DNA of 64,000 nucleotides from Massilia litorea (GCF_015101885.1 NZ_CP062941.1:930001-994000); one strand, 5' to 3'; counted from the first letter of the stretch, positions 28,719-36,391 are shown. Notes: generated by a model not told the origin, from the sequence alone. Translations and numbers: made by a program.

Positions 28719-29744
28719 TCAGATTCTGACGCAGATGACGTTGTCGCCGGGCGCCACGCCCAGCGCCTGCTGTGCCGCGAGCGGCAGGGACAGGACGTCG
28801 GAGGTGTCGCATGGCGGGCAAGCCACGGTGATGGCGCGGAAGCGCTCGGCATTCGTCGCCACCGCATAGGTGACGAAGTGCTCGGCTGCGCCCTCCTGTG
28901 CAGTCTCGACGCGGCGGTGCTGCGAGCCGCAGAACGAACGCAGCGACAGTTTATGGGCGGCCAGGATCGGGCCGCCGTCGAAGATGTCGACATATTCGTC
29001 CGCTTCGAAGCCTTCGGCCGTCAGCAGGTCGAAGGCCAGCTGGCCGCCGGGATGGATCTGGCCCATCGCCGCCTGGGCGTCGCCCGGCAGCAGCGGCACA
29101 TAGACCGGATAGTGCGGCATCAGCTCGACGATGATCGTGCGATTGCGTGAGCCGCCGATGACGCGCTCGGCGTCGAGGAAATCCATCTTGAAAAACTTGC
29201 GGCCGAGCGCATTCCAGAACGGCGACTGGCCGTCTGCATCGGTGACGCCGGCCAGCGGCACGAAGAAGCGGTCGCCGAAGCGGTGCGGCGCCAGCACCGC
29301 GTACAGCAGGCGCGCACGCGACAGCAAAGCCGCCTCGATACCCGCGTGTTCGCGGTCGCGCAAATGAAAACCGGCCAGCTGCGAGCAGGCCGTCAGTTCC
29401 GAGCACAGGGTCAGCGCATGCACGCTGTGCGAGATGTTGAGGTCGCGCGAGACTTGCTGGATCACGTCGTTGCGGAACGCAAAATAGGTGCCGTTCGAGC
29501 CGGCCGACGCGTGCACGGCGGCCGTGCCGACGATGTCACCACTGGTCGACTCTTCCAGCACGAACAGGTAGGACTCCTCGCTCGGGATATCGACTTGCGC
29601 CGCGAACGACGCGATCGAACGCTCGACGAAGGCGCCGATCGTGTCGCGCGTGCGCGGCAGCGTGTGCACGCCGGGCGTGATCACGGCAGCCAGGCGCTCG
29701 AGCGCGTCGACATCCGCGAGTTCTACCGGACGGACAACGTACAT
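28719..29744 (-). CDS. aruF: Arginine/ornithine N-succinyltransferase, alpha subunit (AruF-like)
   Basis: A 341-residue paralogue of the next gene, with the same block order: MYVVRPVELADVDALERLA, FRNDVIQQVSRDLNISHSVH, ELTACSQLAGFHLRD, ALGRKFFKMDFLDAERV, VDIFDGGPIL. It differs at many sites. In Pseudomonas aeruginosa AruF and AruG form a heteromeric succinyltransferase that also accepts ornithine. The presence of both here, in the order aruC-aruF-aruG, supports the same complex. The gap to the upstream aruC is 75 bases and to the downstream copy 10 bases. Confidence 0.92.
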   Translation of the reverse strand: MYVVRPVELADVDALERLAAVITPGVHTLPRTRDTIGAFVERSIASFAAQVDIPSEESYLFVLEESTSGDIVGTAAVHASAGSNGTYFAFRNDVIQQVSRDLNISHSVHALTLCSELTACSQLAGFHLRDREHAGIEAALLSRARLLYAVLAPHRFGDRFFVPLAGVTDADGQSPFWNALGRKFFKMDFLDAERVIGGSRNRTIIVELMPHYPVYVPLLPGDAQAAMGQIHPGGQLAFDLLTAEGFEADEYVDIFDGGPILAAHKLSLRSFCGSQHRRVETAQEGAAEHFVTYAVATNAERFRAITVACPPCDTSDVLSLPLAAQQALGVAPGDNVICVRI

Positions 29745-29819
29745 GTGGTCTCCCTTGAAGGGTTCAGTGCGAACGAATCCCGGCCGCGTGGGCCGGGACG
29801 ATACTGCAAGCGTGAGCGC

Positions 29820-31064
29820 TTAAGCGGCGGCGAGGAACTCGTCGACGGCGGCGCGCAGGATGCGATCGGCTTCCGCGATCTGCGCGTCCGACACGATCAG
29901 CGCCGGCGCCATGCGGATGACGTCGGGACCGGCGATCAGGAGCATCAGGCCCATCTTCTCGGCGATCTTGGTGACGTCCTTGGCGCGGCCTTTAAAACCT
30001 TCGGCCAGCGGCAGGCCGATCAAGAGGCCCAGGCCGCGCGCCTTGCCGAACAGCTGCGGATAGTCGGCGGTCAGCTTCTCCAGGTTGGCGAAGATTTTGG
30101 CGCTGGCTTCTTTCACGCGCGCCAGGAAGGCCGGCTGGTTGATCATCTCGACCACGTTCAGCGCGACGGTTGCGGCCAGCGGATTGCCGCCGTAGGTAGT
30201 GCCGTGCGAGCCGACGTTGAAGTGCTGGGCGATCTCCTCGGTGGTCAGCATCGCGCCGATCGGGTAGCCGTTGCCGAGTGCCTTTGCGCTGGTGAGGATG
30301 TCCGGGATGACCGGGGTGTCCATGTAGGCGTAGAGGGCGCCGGTACGGCCCACGCCCGACTGCACTTCATCAAAAATCAGCAGTGCGCCGGTCTTGTCGC
30401 AGAACTCGCGCAGCGCCGCCAGGTACTCGTGGTTACCCGGAATCACACCGCCCTCGCCCTGGATCGGCTCGACGATCACGGCCGCGACGTCGTCGAGGAT
30501 CGCGGCGCGCGCGGCTTCGATGTCGTTGTACGGGATGTGGTTGATCTCTTGCGGCAGCGGCTCGAAACCTTCGGTGTACTTCGGCTGGCCGCCGACGGAC
30601 ACCGTGAACAGCGTGCGGCCGTGGAAGGACGACAGGCAGGAGATGATGCGCGATTTATGGGGACCGAACTTGGTGTGCGCGTACTTGCGCGCCAGTTTCA
30701 GGGCCGCTTCGTTCGCTTCCGCGCCCGAGTTGCAGAAGAAGGCGCGGTCGGCAAAGGTCGCTTCGACCAGCGCCGAAGCCAGGCGCAGCACCGGCTCGTT
30801 GGTGTAGCCGTTACCGAGGTGCCACAGGGTGTTGATCTGCTTGGTCAGCGCGTCGACCAGCACCGGGTTGGCGTGGCCGAGGCTCGAGACGGCGATACCG
30901 GAGGTGAAGTCGAGGTAATGCTTGTCTTCCTGGTCCCACACGTCCAGTCCCGCAGCGCGCACCGGCACCATCGCGGCCGGAGCGTAGGTCGGAACGAGGA
31001 CTTCGTCGAAGGTCTGCCGAGTGACAGGCCGCGTTGTGACACCCGAATCAAGCTTTGCATTCAT
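29820..31064 (-). CDS. aruC: Succinylornithine/acetylornithine aminotransferase
   Basis: A 414-residue PLP-dependent class-III aminotransferase. In this cluster it transfers the delta-amino group of succinylornithine to 2-oxoglutarate, step three of the pathway. It could double as the arginine-biosynthesis ArgD enzyme. FCNSGAEANEAALKLAR, SFHGRT, VEPIQGEGG and IFDEVQSGVGRTG are the family motifs. The PLP lysine is in SAKALGNGYP. The ATG at 31064 follows a GAGGA ribosome site by nine bases. The frame is open upstream but without homology. It is the first gene of the cluster and lies behind the candidate promoter at 31126. Confidence 0.93.
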   Translation of the reverse strand: MNAKLDSGVTTRPVTRQTFDEVLVPTYAPAAMVPVRAAGLDVWDQEDKHYLDFTSGIAVSSLGHANPVLVDALTKQINTLWHLGNGYTNEPVLRLASALVEATFADRAFFCNSGAEANEAALKLARKYAHTKFGPHKSRIISCLSSFHGRTLFTVSVGGQPKYTEGFEPLPQEINHIPYNDIEAARAAILDDVAAVIVEPIQGEGGVIPGNHEYLAALREFCDKTGALLIFDEVQSGVGRTGALYAYMDTPVIPDILTSAKALGNGYPIGAMLTTEEIAQHFNVGSHGTTYGGNPLAATVALNVVEMINQPAFLARVKEASAKIFANLEKLTADYPQLFGKARGLGLLIGLPLAEGFKGRAKDVTKIAEKMGLMLLIAGPDVIRMAPALIVSDAQIAEADRILRAAVDEFLAAA

Positions 31065-31125
31065 GACTTTTTCCTCATCCAGAAGTAGTGACAGGCGCGC
31101 CGGGACGCGGGCGCCGAGTCTGGTC

Positions 31126-31131
31126 ATTATA
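31126..31131 (-). promoter_or_regulatory. -10 box of the aruC promoter (candidate)
   Basis: A perfect TATAAT on the minus strand places the start of transcription near 31119, giving a 55-base leader before aruC. There is no recognisable -35 at 16-18 bases (the sequence there is AGAACC), which suggests an activator is needed. Confidence 0.5.
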
Positions 31132-31148
31132 AGGAGGATGGGCTGGCG

Positions 31149-31169
31149 GGTTCTTGCAGAAGTGCGACG
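31149..31169 (-). promoter_or_regulatory. Candidate ArgR-type (AraC family) activator site at the aruC promoter
   Basis: Minus-strand CGTCGC-N8-AA-N5 differs by one base from the Pseudomonas ArgR pattern TGTCGC-N8-AA-N5. It exactly covers the position where a -35 would be. The next 21 bases upstream keep the AA in phase but not the TGTCGC, so only one half is convincing. Confidence 0.4.
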
Positions 31170-31401
31170 GGGATTTTCATTTTTGGCCGATGAGACCATC
31201 CCGGTGGGCCTCGATATCCCCACGGGACTGGCTGGTACTGTCGCTGACCCGCTGCTTCCGGTTAGGTACCGCAAGTAGCGTGACACCTCTTCTACCAGTT
31301 CAGCAAGACCAGGCAGGAAGCGAGATTCGCTACAATTGGATCGCCTGTTGGATCGGCGTTACCGCCCCGACAGCCTGATCGAATCCCGAAGGGAATAGCA
31401 T

Positions 31402-31851
31402 ATGACGCACATAGAAGTTTCGACAATCGGCTTTACTAAAAAGTCGGCAGAAACTTTTTTCAGCCTTTTGCGAAACGCAAACGTGCGAACGGTGCTCGAC
31501 GTACGCTTGAACAACACTTCGCAGCTTGCGGGTTTCGCTAAAAAAGCGGATTTGCGATTTTTACTGTCCGAACTCCTGGGTGTTCAATATATCGAGCTAG
31601 GTGAACTGGCGCCTGAGAAGGAGATGCTGCAACGTTACCAACTGAAGGAAATGACATGGGACGATTATGCAAGCGCCTATCTGGAATTGCTCGCACGGCG
31701 CCGCGTGGAGAGCAATCTGGACGTTTCCTTATTCGACGGGGGATGTCTGCTATGCAGCGAGGACAAACCTCATCAGTGCCATCGGCGGCTTGCGGTCGAG
31801 TATCTCAACTCGCGCTGGAACGGAAAATTGAAGATTTCCCATCTCGTTTAG
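31402..31851 (+). CDS. DUF488 family protein
   Basis: A 149-residue soluble protein of the DUF488 family. It starts MTHIEVSTIGFTKKSAETFF, has VLDVRLNNTSQLAGFAKK in the middle, and ends with the hallmark LLCSEDKPHQCHRRLAVEYL, a Cys/His-rich segment that could bind metal or act catalytically. The biochemical role of the family is not established; members often sit with defence or DNA-modification genes, but none are seen here. The gene is visibly more AT-rich than its neighbours (many TTT and AAA codons), suggesting recent transfer. GAAGGGA precedes the ATG. Confidence 0.88.
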   Translation: MTHIEVSTIGFTKKSAETFFSLLRNANVRTVLDVRLNNTSQLAGFAKKADLRFLLSELLGVQYIELGELAPEKEMLQRYQLKEMTWDDYASAYLELLARRRVESNLDVSLFDGGCLLCSEDKPHQCHRRLAVEYLNSRWNGKLKISHLV

Positions 31852-31915
31852 TTTTCATGGCAGGTCCGGCACCCGGACGCCACCTCAGCCATATATCGAA
31901 AGGGCACGTAGAAAA

Positions 31916-32272
31916 ATGAAGAGCAGTTCGAACGGCGGCCTGGTGTATTCCACCGATAGCGGGCGCATGTGCCCCGAATGCCGGCAACCCGTCGCGCAAT
32001 GCGTATGCAAGAAAAAGGCTGTCACCGCAGGCGATGGAACGGTGCGCGTGTCACGCCAGACGAAAGGCCGCGGCGGGAAAAGTGTGACCCTCATCAAGGG
32101 ACTGGCGCTCGATCCCACCGCACTGGCGCTACTGGGCAAGCAATTGCGCACTGCATGCGGTTCAGGCGGAACGGTAAAAGACGGTGTCATCGAGATCCAG
32201 GGCGACCACTGTGAGCTGGTCATGGAAACACTTACAAAGCTTGGCCATCAACCGAAACGCGCCGGCGGCTGA
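31916..32272 (+). CDS. yciH: SUI1/eIF1-like translation factor YciH
   Basis: A 118-residue protein. A short N-terminal zinc-ribbon-like segment (CPECRQPVAQCVC, residues 19-31) precedes the eIF1/SUI1 domain at about 45-115, which has the family motifs KGRGGKSVTLIKGL and CGSGGTVKDGVIEIQGDH. Bacterial YciH resembles eukaryotic eIF1 and affects fidelity of start-codon choice and stress translation; its exact job is not settled. It follows the DUF488 gene by 64 bases in the same direction. Confidence 0.92.
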   Translation: MKSSSNGGLVYSTDSGRMCPECRQPVAQCVCKKKAVTAGDGTVRVSRQTKGRGGKSVTLIKGLALDPTALALLGKQLRTACGSGGTVKDGVIEIQGDHCELVMETLTKLGHQPKRAGG

Positions 32273-32316
32273 GTTGCAGCTGCGCCGGGCCAGCGCTCCA
32301 ACGACCGTATGCAGCC

Positions 32317-32676
32317 CTATCGTTGCCTGGCCGGCGTCACCGCCGGCTCGACATTGCGTAGCGTAACCAGCGCCCGATATTCGGTATCGTCCAGCACGAA
32401 TTCAAGGCGCGCCTGCGGCGGATAACTCGTCTTGATCAGCATTGCCGACGCCATTTTGGCGTCGAATGCAGTACGCACCCAGCCGGACAGCGCCTGTGGC
32501 CGCTGGTGCGGTGCTTCACGCAGGATTTCGGTGATCGCCCGGAGATGCTCGGGATGGTCGCGCTGGACGCGCGCGAGTGCGCCGGGCGTGTCGAGGTCGA
32601 CCTGATGCACGGCCCCAAAATCAGCGTGGGCGGAAAAGGCGACGCTGGCAAGCAGCGCGGCCAATATGGTTCTCAT
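32317..32676 (-). CDS. Exported hypothetical protein
   Basis: A 119-residue protein I do not recognise. It has a clear signal peptide, MRTILAALLASVAFSAHA, then DFGAVHQVDLDTPGALARV and EYRALVTLRNVEPAVTPARQR at the end. A consensus AGGAGGT ribosome site precedes the ATG at 32676, so it is a real gene. There is one predicted alpha-helical stretch after LARVQRDHPEHLRAITEILR. It is convergent with yciH and has no obvious operon partner. Periplasmic location is inferred. Confidence 0.75.
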   Translation of the reverse strand: MRTILAALLASVAFSAHADFGAVHQVDLDTPGALARVQRDHPEHLRAITEILREAPHQRPQALSGWVRTAFDAKMASAMLIKTSYPPQARLEFVLDDTEYRALVTLRNVEPAVTPARQR

Positions 32677-32751
32677 GGCGCACCTCCTTCAAGAATACGC
32701 CCAGTCTACTCCCGGCATCGGCCAGCGGACCAACGCCTAAGCAGCGAACGG

Positions 32752-33693
32752 CTATTCGGCAAGCCGCCTCTGCCGCTCCTCGCGCGGCGTATTCCCGAAC
32801 AGCGCCCCAAACGCCGTCGAAAAATGCGACCCCGACGAAAACCCGCACATCAGCCCCACCTGCACGATCGAGTTGTTCGTGTCGAGCAGCAACTGACGCG
32901 CCCGGTTCAAGCGCAGTTCCAGGTAATAGCGTGACGGCAGACTGCCGAGATACTGCTTGAACAAGCGCTCCAGCTGCCGCCGCGACACGCCCGCCAGCTG
33001 GGCAATCTCGTCGGTCGACAACGGCTCTTCGATATTCGCTTCCATCAAGGTCACCGCTTCCGTCAGTTTCGGCTGCAGCGTTCCGAAGCGCGCCTGCAGG
33101 GCCACGCGCTGGCGCTCCTCGCGGCCGCGCACGCGGTCGACGCACAGCAGCTCTTTGACGGGCGCCTGCACGTTGGATCCAAAAATGATGTCGATCAGGG
33201 TCAGTGCAAAATCGACGGAGGCGGCGCCGCCGCAGCAGGTCAGACGGTTGCCGTCGATCTCGTACAGGTGCGGGGTAAAGATGGCCTGGTCGGCGCGGCT
33301 GTCGGCGTCGGCGTACAGCGACCAGGGGAAGGCGGTGCGCACGCCGTTCAGGGCGCCGGCTTCCGCCAGCCACAGCACGCCGGCACCGACGCCGCCCCAG
33401 AAGGGCGCGGCGCGGCAGCGTTCGACCAGGGCGCGGAAGTTGGCGGGTTTTAGTCCTGCCTGCGCTTCGTCGGCGGCCAGCAGCACCAGGTGCCAGTGGC
33501 GCTGGGCGTCGCTGGTAAATTTGTCGGGGCTGCGCACGTCGACGTGCAGGCGCTCGGGGCCAAGGATCTTGGCGGCCTGGCGCAAGGGCTGGACCAGGCC
33601 GGACCAGGTCAAGGAATCCGGTTCGCCCGCGTTGATCAACAGGATGCGCAGCGGCCGTTCCTGCGCCAGGACGGACAGTTCAGCTTGCGGCAT
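32752..33693 (-). CDS. GlxA/ArgR-like AraC-family transcriptional regulator
   Basis: A 313-residue regulator with an N-terminal DJ-1/PfpI-like ligand domain (about 15-190) and a C-terminal double HTH (about 215-310). The HTH domain, with EANIEEPLSTDEIAQLAGVS, RRQLERLFKQYLGSLPSRYY and GFSSGSHFSTAFGALFGNTP, is very like Pseudomonas ArgR, GbdR and CdhR. The DJ-1 nucleophile Cys appears replaced (WGGVGAGVLW), as in regulators of this class. Because it lies 1.7 kb from the arginine cluster and ArgR drives that pathway in Pseudomonas, an arginine-responsive role is likely but inferred. It follows the EamA gene by 21 bases, so it is probably in the same transcript. Confidence 0.85.
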   Translation of the reverse strand: MPQAELSVLAQERPLRILLINAGEPDSLTWSGLVQPLRQAAKILGPERLHVDVRSPDKFTSDAQRHWHLVLLAADEAQAGLKPANFRALVERCRAAPFWGGVGAGVLWLAEAGALNGVRTAFPWSLYADADSRADQAIFTPHLYEIDGNRLTCCGGAASVDFALTLIDIIFGSNVQAPVKELLCVDRVRGREERQRVALQARFGTLQPKLTEAVTLMEANIEEPLSTDEIAQLAGVSRRQLERLFKQYLGSLPSRYYLELRLNRARQLLLDTNNSIVQVGLMCGFSSGSHFSTAFGALFGNTPREERQRRLAE

Positions 33694-33714
33694 CGGGGCA
33701 GATTGGGGGCGTCA

Positions 33715-34617
33715 TCACTCGGGGGCAAGCGCGGCGGCGGGCCGGCGTTCGGAATTCCATTGACTGACTATCATACCGGAGATCAACAGCAAGCCGCCCA
33801 GCCAGCCGCGTCCCGTCATCGCTTCTCCCAGCCAGAAATAGCCGAAGAAGGCGGCAGCCGCCGGCTCGAAGGCGTAGACGACGGCCGCCTCGTTGGCCGT
33901 GGTGCGCGACTGGCCCCAGGTCTGCAGCGAAATAATGGCGGCAGTCGCTACCACGCCGAGGTAGGCGAAGTTCCAGGCGTGCTGGCCGATGGCAGTCACG
34001 ACACCGCCGAACCAGGCGCTGCGTGCGGCGGCGTCGCCCGGCACCTCGCGCGCCAGCAGCCAGAGCGCGGCGCAGACGGCGACGGTGGTGATTTGGCCCG
34101 CAGTGACGGTAAGCAGGTTCGTCGCACGCTGGGTGTGCACTTCCATGACCTTGATGTACACGCCGAAGCAGAGCGCACACATCAGCGCGAGCGAGTCGCC
34201 GAGGCCCCAGCCGCCGCCATCCCAGCACAGGGCGGCCAGTCCGGCGAGCGACATGGCCAGCGCCAGCACGATGCGGCGCTCGGGCAGGCGTCCGGCCAGC
34301 ACGCCCAGCAGCGGCACGACCAGCACGTTCAGGCCGCAAATAAACGCGTTGCGATTGGAACTGGTCAGCGCCAGGCCCTCGACCTGGAAAATAAAGCAGA
34401 AGAATAACAAGACGCCCAGCAGCGCGCCCGAGCGCAGGTCGTGGGCCCTGGCGCGCCACAGGAAGGGCGACAACAGCAAGGCTGCCAGGGCGAAGCGCAC
34501 CAGGATGATCCACACCGCCGAGAAATGCCCCGTTAAATCTTTCATGGCCGGGAAAGTCGTGCCCCAGACCAGGGTGACGAGCAGCAAGGCGAGGATGCCG
34601 TGGAGGTGGCGGGTCAT
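33715..34617 (-). CDS. EamA/DMT family transporter
   Basis: A 300-residue inner-membrane protein with ten predicted helices in two EamA repeats. The first starts LALLLVTLVWGTTFPAMKDL and the second near FGGVVTAIGQHAWNFAYLGV. Late motifs WGQSRTTANEAAVVYAFEP and FFGYFWLGEAMTGRGWLGG are typical of drug/metabolite exporters. The substrate is unknown; amino-acid or metabolite efflux is usual. I chose the ATG at 34617 (MTRHLHGILALLLV). The frame is open to 34695, where the extension has no TM or homology. It is divergent from a MarR gene 100 bases away, which probably controls it. Confidence 0.88.
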   Translation of the reverse strand: MTRHLHGILALLLVTLVWGTTFPAMKDLTGHFSAVWIILVRFALAALLLSPFLWRARAHDLRSGALLGVLLFFCFIFQVEGLALTSSNRNAFICGLNVLVVPLLGVLAGRLPERRIVLALAMSLAGLAALCWDGGGWGLGDSLALMCALCFGVYIKVMEVHTQRATNLLTVTAGQITTVAVCAALWLLAREVPGDAAARSAWFGGVVTAIGQHAWNFAYLGVVATAAIISLQTWGQSRTTANEAAVVYAFEPAAAAFFGYFWLGEAMTGRGWLGGLLLISGMIVSQWNSERRPAAALAPE

Positions 34618-34702
34618 AAATGTGGCAAATCGGCAAAAGCGACTATGGTACGCGCCTCGGCAGTAAAAGGCGAACCGTGGGCCAGTGAACTCCATGGACG
34701 GC

Positions 34703-34708
34703 TATAAT
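34703..34708 (+). promoter_or_regulatory. Candidate -10 box of the MarR gene, leaderless
   Basis: A perfect TATAAT eight bases before the MarR ATG. With standard spacing transcription would begin about two bases before the ATG, and there is no Shine-Dalgarno. No good -35 is visible. Confidence 0.45.
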
Positions 34709-34716
34709 TCCAGTAC

Positions 34717-35187
34717 ATGGGGGAACGATATTTAACAAGCGTCCGCTTGCTGGCCGAATGCCTGCAAGGCTTCGAGCGGTATTCGGGCGAAACGGTGCGG
34801 CAATACGGTTTGACGCACGCGCAATTCGACATCATCGCCACGCTGGGCAACACGGATGGGATGAGCTACAAGGAACTCGGCGAGCGCACCCTGATCACAA
34901 AGGGTACGCTGACGGGCGTCATCGAACGCCTCGAACAGAAGGGCATCGTGCTGCGCGAACGCAGCAGCGACGACAAGCGTTCGTTCCAGGTGCGCCTGAC
35001 CGATGCGGGAGAAAGCGTGTTCCGCGAAGTGTTCCCGAAGGTAGTTGCCCACGGCAGGCAGTTATTTGCCGATTACAGCGACGCCGAATTCGACGAGATG
35101 GATGGCGCGTTGAAGAAGCTGCGTGAGCGCATTGGTAACGCCGGGCGCCCGTCCCTCTTATCTCTACAACAAAAGGAAGAATCTTGA
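34717..35187 (+). CDS. MarR family transcriptional regulator
   Basis: A 156-residue winged-helix repressor. It contains LTHAQFDIIATLGNTDGMSY, then the recognition helix KELGERTLITKGTLTGVIERL and the wing DDKRSFQVRLTDAG. MarR dimers usually repress adjacent exporter genes and let go on ligand binding; the EamA gene is divergent 100 bases away and the likely target. The message may be leaderless (see the -10 box at 34703). The TGA stop overlaps the TTG start of the next gene, so translation of that gene is coupled. Confidence 0.88.
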   Translation: MGERYLTSVRLLAECLQGFERYSGETVRQYGLTHAQFDIIATLGNTDGMSYKELGERTLITKGTLTGVIERLEQKGIVLRERSSDDKRSFQVRLTDAGESVFREVFPKVVAHGRQLFADYSDAEFDEMDGALKKLRERIGNAGRPSLLSLQQKEES

Positions 35188-35465
35188 AAACCACCCTGCT
35201 CGAGGGCAAAACGCCCGCCCATTTCGACAAGCACATCATTGGCAATATCCTGCTCGACGTGGCGACCGAGGAAGAAGTCCGCCAGCACAAGATGCTGATC
35301 GGCGTGCGCAACGAAGCCGGCGAAATCTACCGCCTGATCGGCGCAGCGAAATTGAACAATTTCATGAACGCCGTCGAAGAGCTGATCGACCTCGGCCTGG
35401 TCGACGAGCTGCAGGACACCGAAGAGCTGCGCGACGGCTGCGACGCGATTTTCAGCGAAGAGTAA
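35184..35465 (+). CDS. Small hypothetical protein coupled to MarR
   Basis: A 93-residue acidic soluble protein with no recognisable domain: MKTTLLEGKTPAHFDKHIIG, then EEVRQHKMLIGVRNEAGEIY and a C-terminal EELIDLGLVDELQDTEELRD. I predict a helical, charged surface and no membrane segment. It starts with TTG, overlapping the MarR stop (TTGA), with an AGGAAGA ribosome site seven bases before it. The acidic C-terminus could be a partner-binding or co-regulator region for MarR, but this is speculation. Confidence 0.75.
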   Translation: MKTTLLEGKTPAHFDKHIIGNILLDVATEEEVRQHKMLIGVRNEAGEIYRLIGAAKLNNFMNAVEELIDLGLVDELQDTEELRDGCDAIFSEE

Positions 35466-35545
35466 GCACCCGCCGCGCGCAGGCCGGCGCCGTTGTAAAA
35501 GTGCCGCCGGGCAAATATTGCCTGGGGCACGTCTGTACATCAGAG

Positions 35546-35551
35546 TATAAT
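35546..35551 (+). promoter_or_regulatory. Candidate -10 box of the HDOD gene, leaderless
   Basis: A perfect TATAAT with six bases to the ATG at 35558, so the first transcribed base would be the A of the start codon. There is no Shine-Dalgarno before this ATG. The -35 region is poor. Confidence 0.5.
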
Positions 35552-35557
35552 TTTTCG

Positions 35558-36391
35558 ATGGACAGACTCGACGCCCTTAAAAGTATCGCGGCCCAGGCCA
35601 TTCGCGGCGAACTCAGCTTCCCGACGAATGTCGACGCCACCCTCAGGCTGCAGCAAGCCCTGAACGATCCCGAATGCCACGCCGATATGGCGGCCCGCCT
35701 GGTCCAGGCCGAGCCGCTGCTGGCGGCGCGCACCGTGGCGATCGCCAATTCCGTTACCTATAACCGCTCCGGCAACGATGTGACCAATGTACGCGCGGCC
35801 GTGCAGCGCGTGGGTTTCCGCACCCTGGGCGCGCTGGCGGCGAGCGTCATCGTGCGCCAGCTGAGCAGCGAAATTACCGATCCCGCCCTGCGCGCGCGCG
35901 CCGATGCCCTGTGGCGCCACTCGGCCCACGTGGCCGCGCTGGCGCAGGTGATCGCACGCCGGGTGTCGTTTGTCGATCCGGAAACGGCGATGTTTGCCGG
36001 CATCGTGCACGAGGTCGGCGGCTTTTATATGCTCTCGAAGGCGCAGGCGTATCCGGGCTTGCTCGATGGCGATGCCGAAGAATGGCTGGAACATGGCGAA
36101 GTCGCGGTCGGACGCGGCGTGTTGCTGCGGCTGGGCGTGCCGGCGCCGGTGATGGGGGCGATCGAGGCCATGTGGAACGGCATGCGCGCCCTGCCGCCGG
36201 AAACCCTCGGTGACACCTTATTGCTGGCGAACGATTTGTCGCCGGTGGCCTCTCCCCTGCTCGAGCGTCCGGGTGCGACGACGGTGCAGGCGGCGGCGAC
36301 CATCGATTTCGCGGTGGGCGACGGGACGCTGGCGCGCATCATGGAAGAGTCGGCGCACGAGGTGCAGAGTTTGACGTCGGCGTTGTTGTAA
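35558..36391 (+). CDS. HDOD domain-containing protein
   Basis: A 277-residue cytoplasmic protein of the HDOD (HD-related output domain) family. N-terminal helices contain LPTNV-type FPTNVDATLRLQQALND and LAARTVAIANSVTYNRSG. The central helix has AVQRVGFRTLGALAASVIVR, and WRHSAHVAALAQVIARR and VHEVGGFYMLSKAQAYP keep the degenerate HD-type sites (H, but the catalytic HD pair is altered). HDOD proteins act in signalling without known phosphohydrolase activity. I chose the ATG at 35558; the frame is open to 35123 but crosses the upstream gene. The start fits a leaderless message. Confidence 0.85.
   Translation: MDRLDALKSIAAQAIRGELSFPTNVDATLRLQQALNDPECHADMAARLVQAEPLLAARTVAIANSVTYNRSGNDVTNVRAAVQRVGFRTLGALAASVIVRQLSSEITDPALRARADALWRHSAHVAALAQVIARRVSFVDPETAMFAGIVHEVGGFYMLSKAQAYPGLLDGDAEEWLEHGEVAVGRGVLLRLGVPAPVMGAIEAMWNGMRALPPETLGDTLLLANDLSPVASPLLERPGATTVQAAATIDFAVGDGTLARIMEESAHEVQSLTSALL

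Larger units (their letters stand above)
31065..31401. other. Divergent intergenic region between aruC and the DUF488 gene (337 bases)
   Basis: Besides the aruC -10 box and the candidate ArgR-type site, it contains the aruC ribosome site and, near 31392, the GAAGGGA ribosome site of the DUF488 gene. I see no RNA gene or repeat in the rest. Small open frames across it look like noncoding chance. Confidence 0.55.

Noticed and set aside
31144..31160. Sigma-54-like TGGC...TTGCA before DUF488
   Set aside because: The GG-GC spacing is 11 instead of 12 bases and it is 240 bases from the gene.
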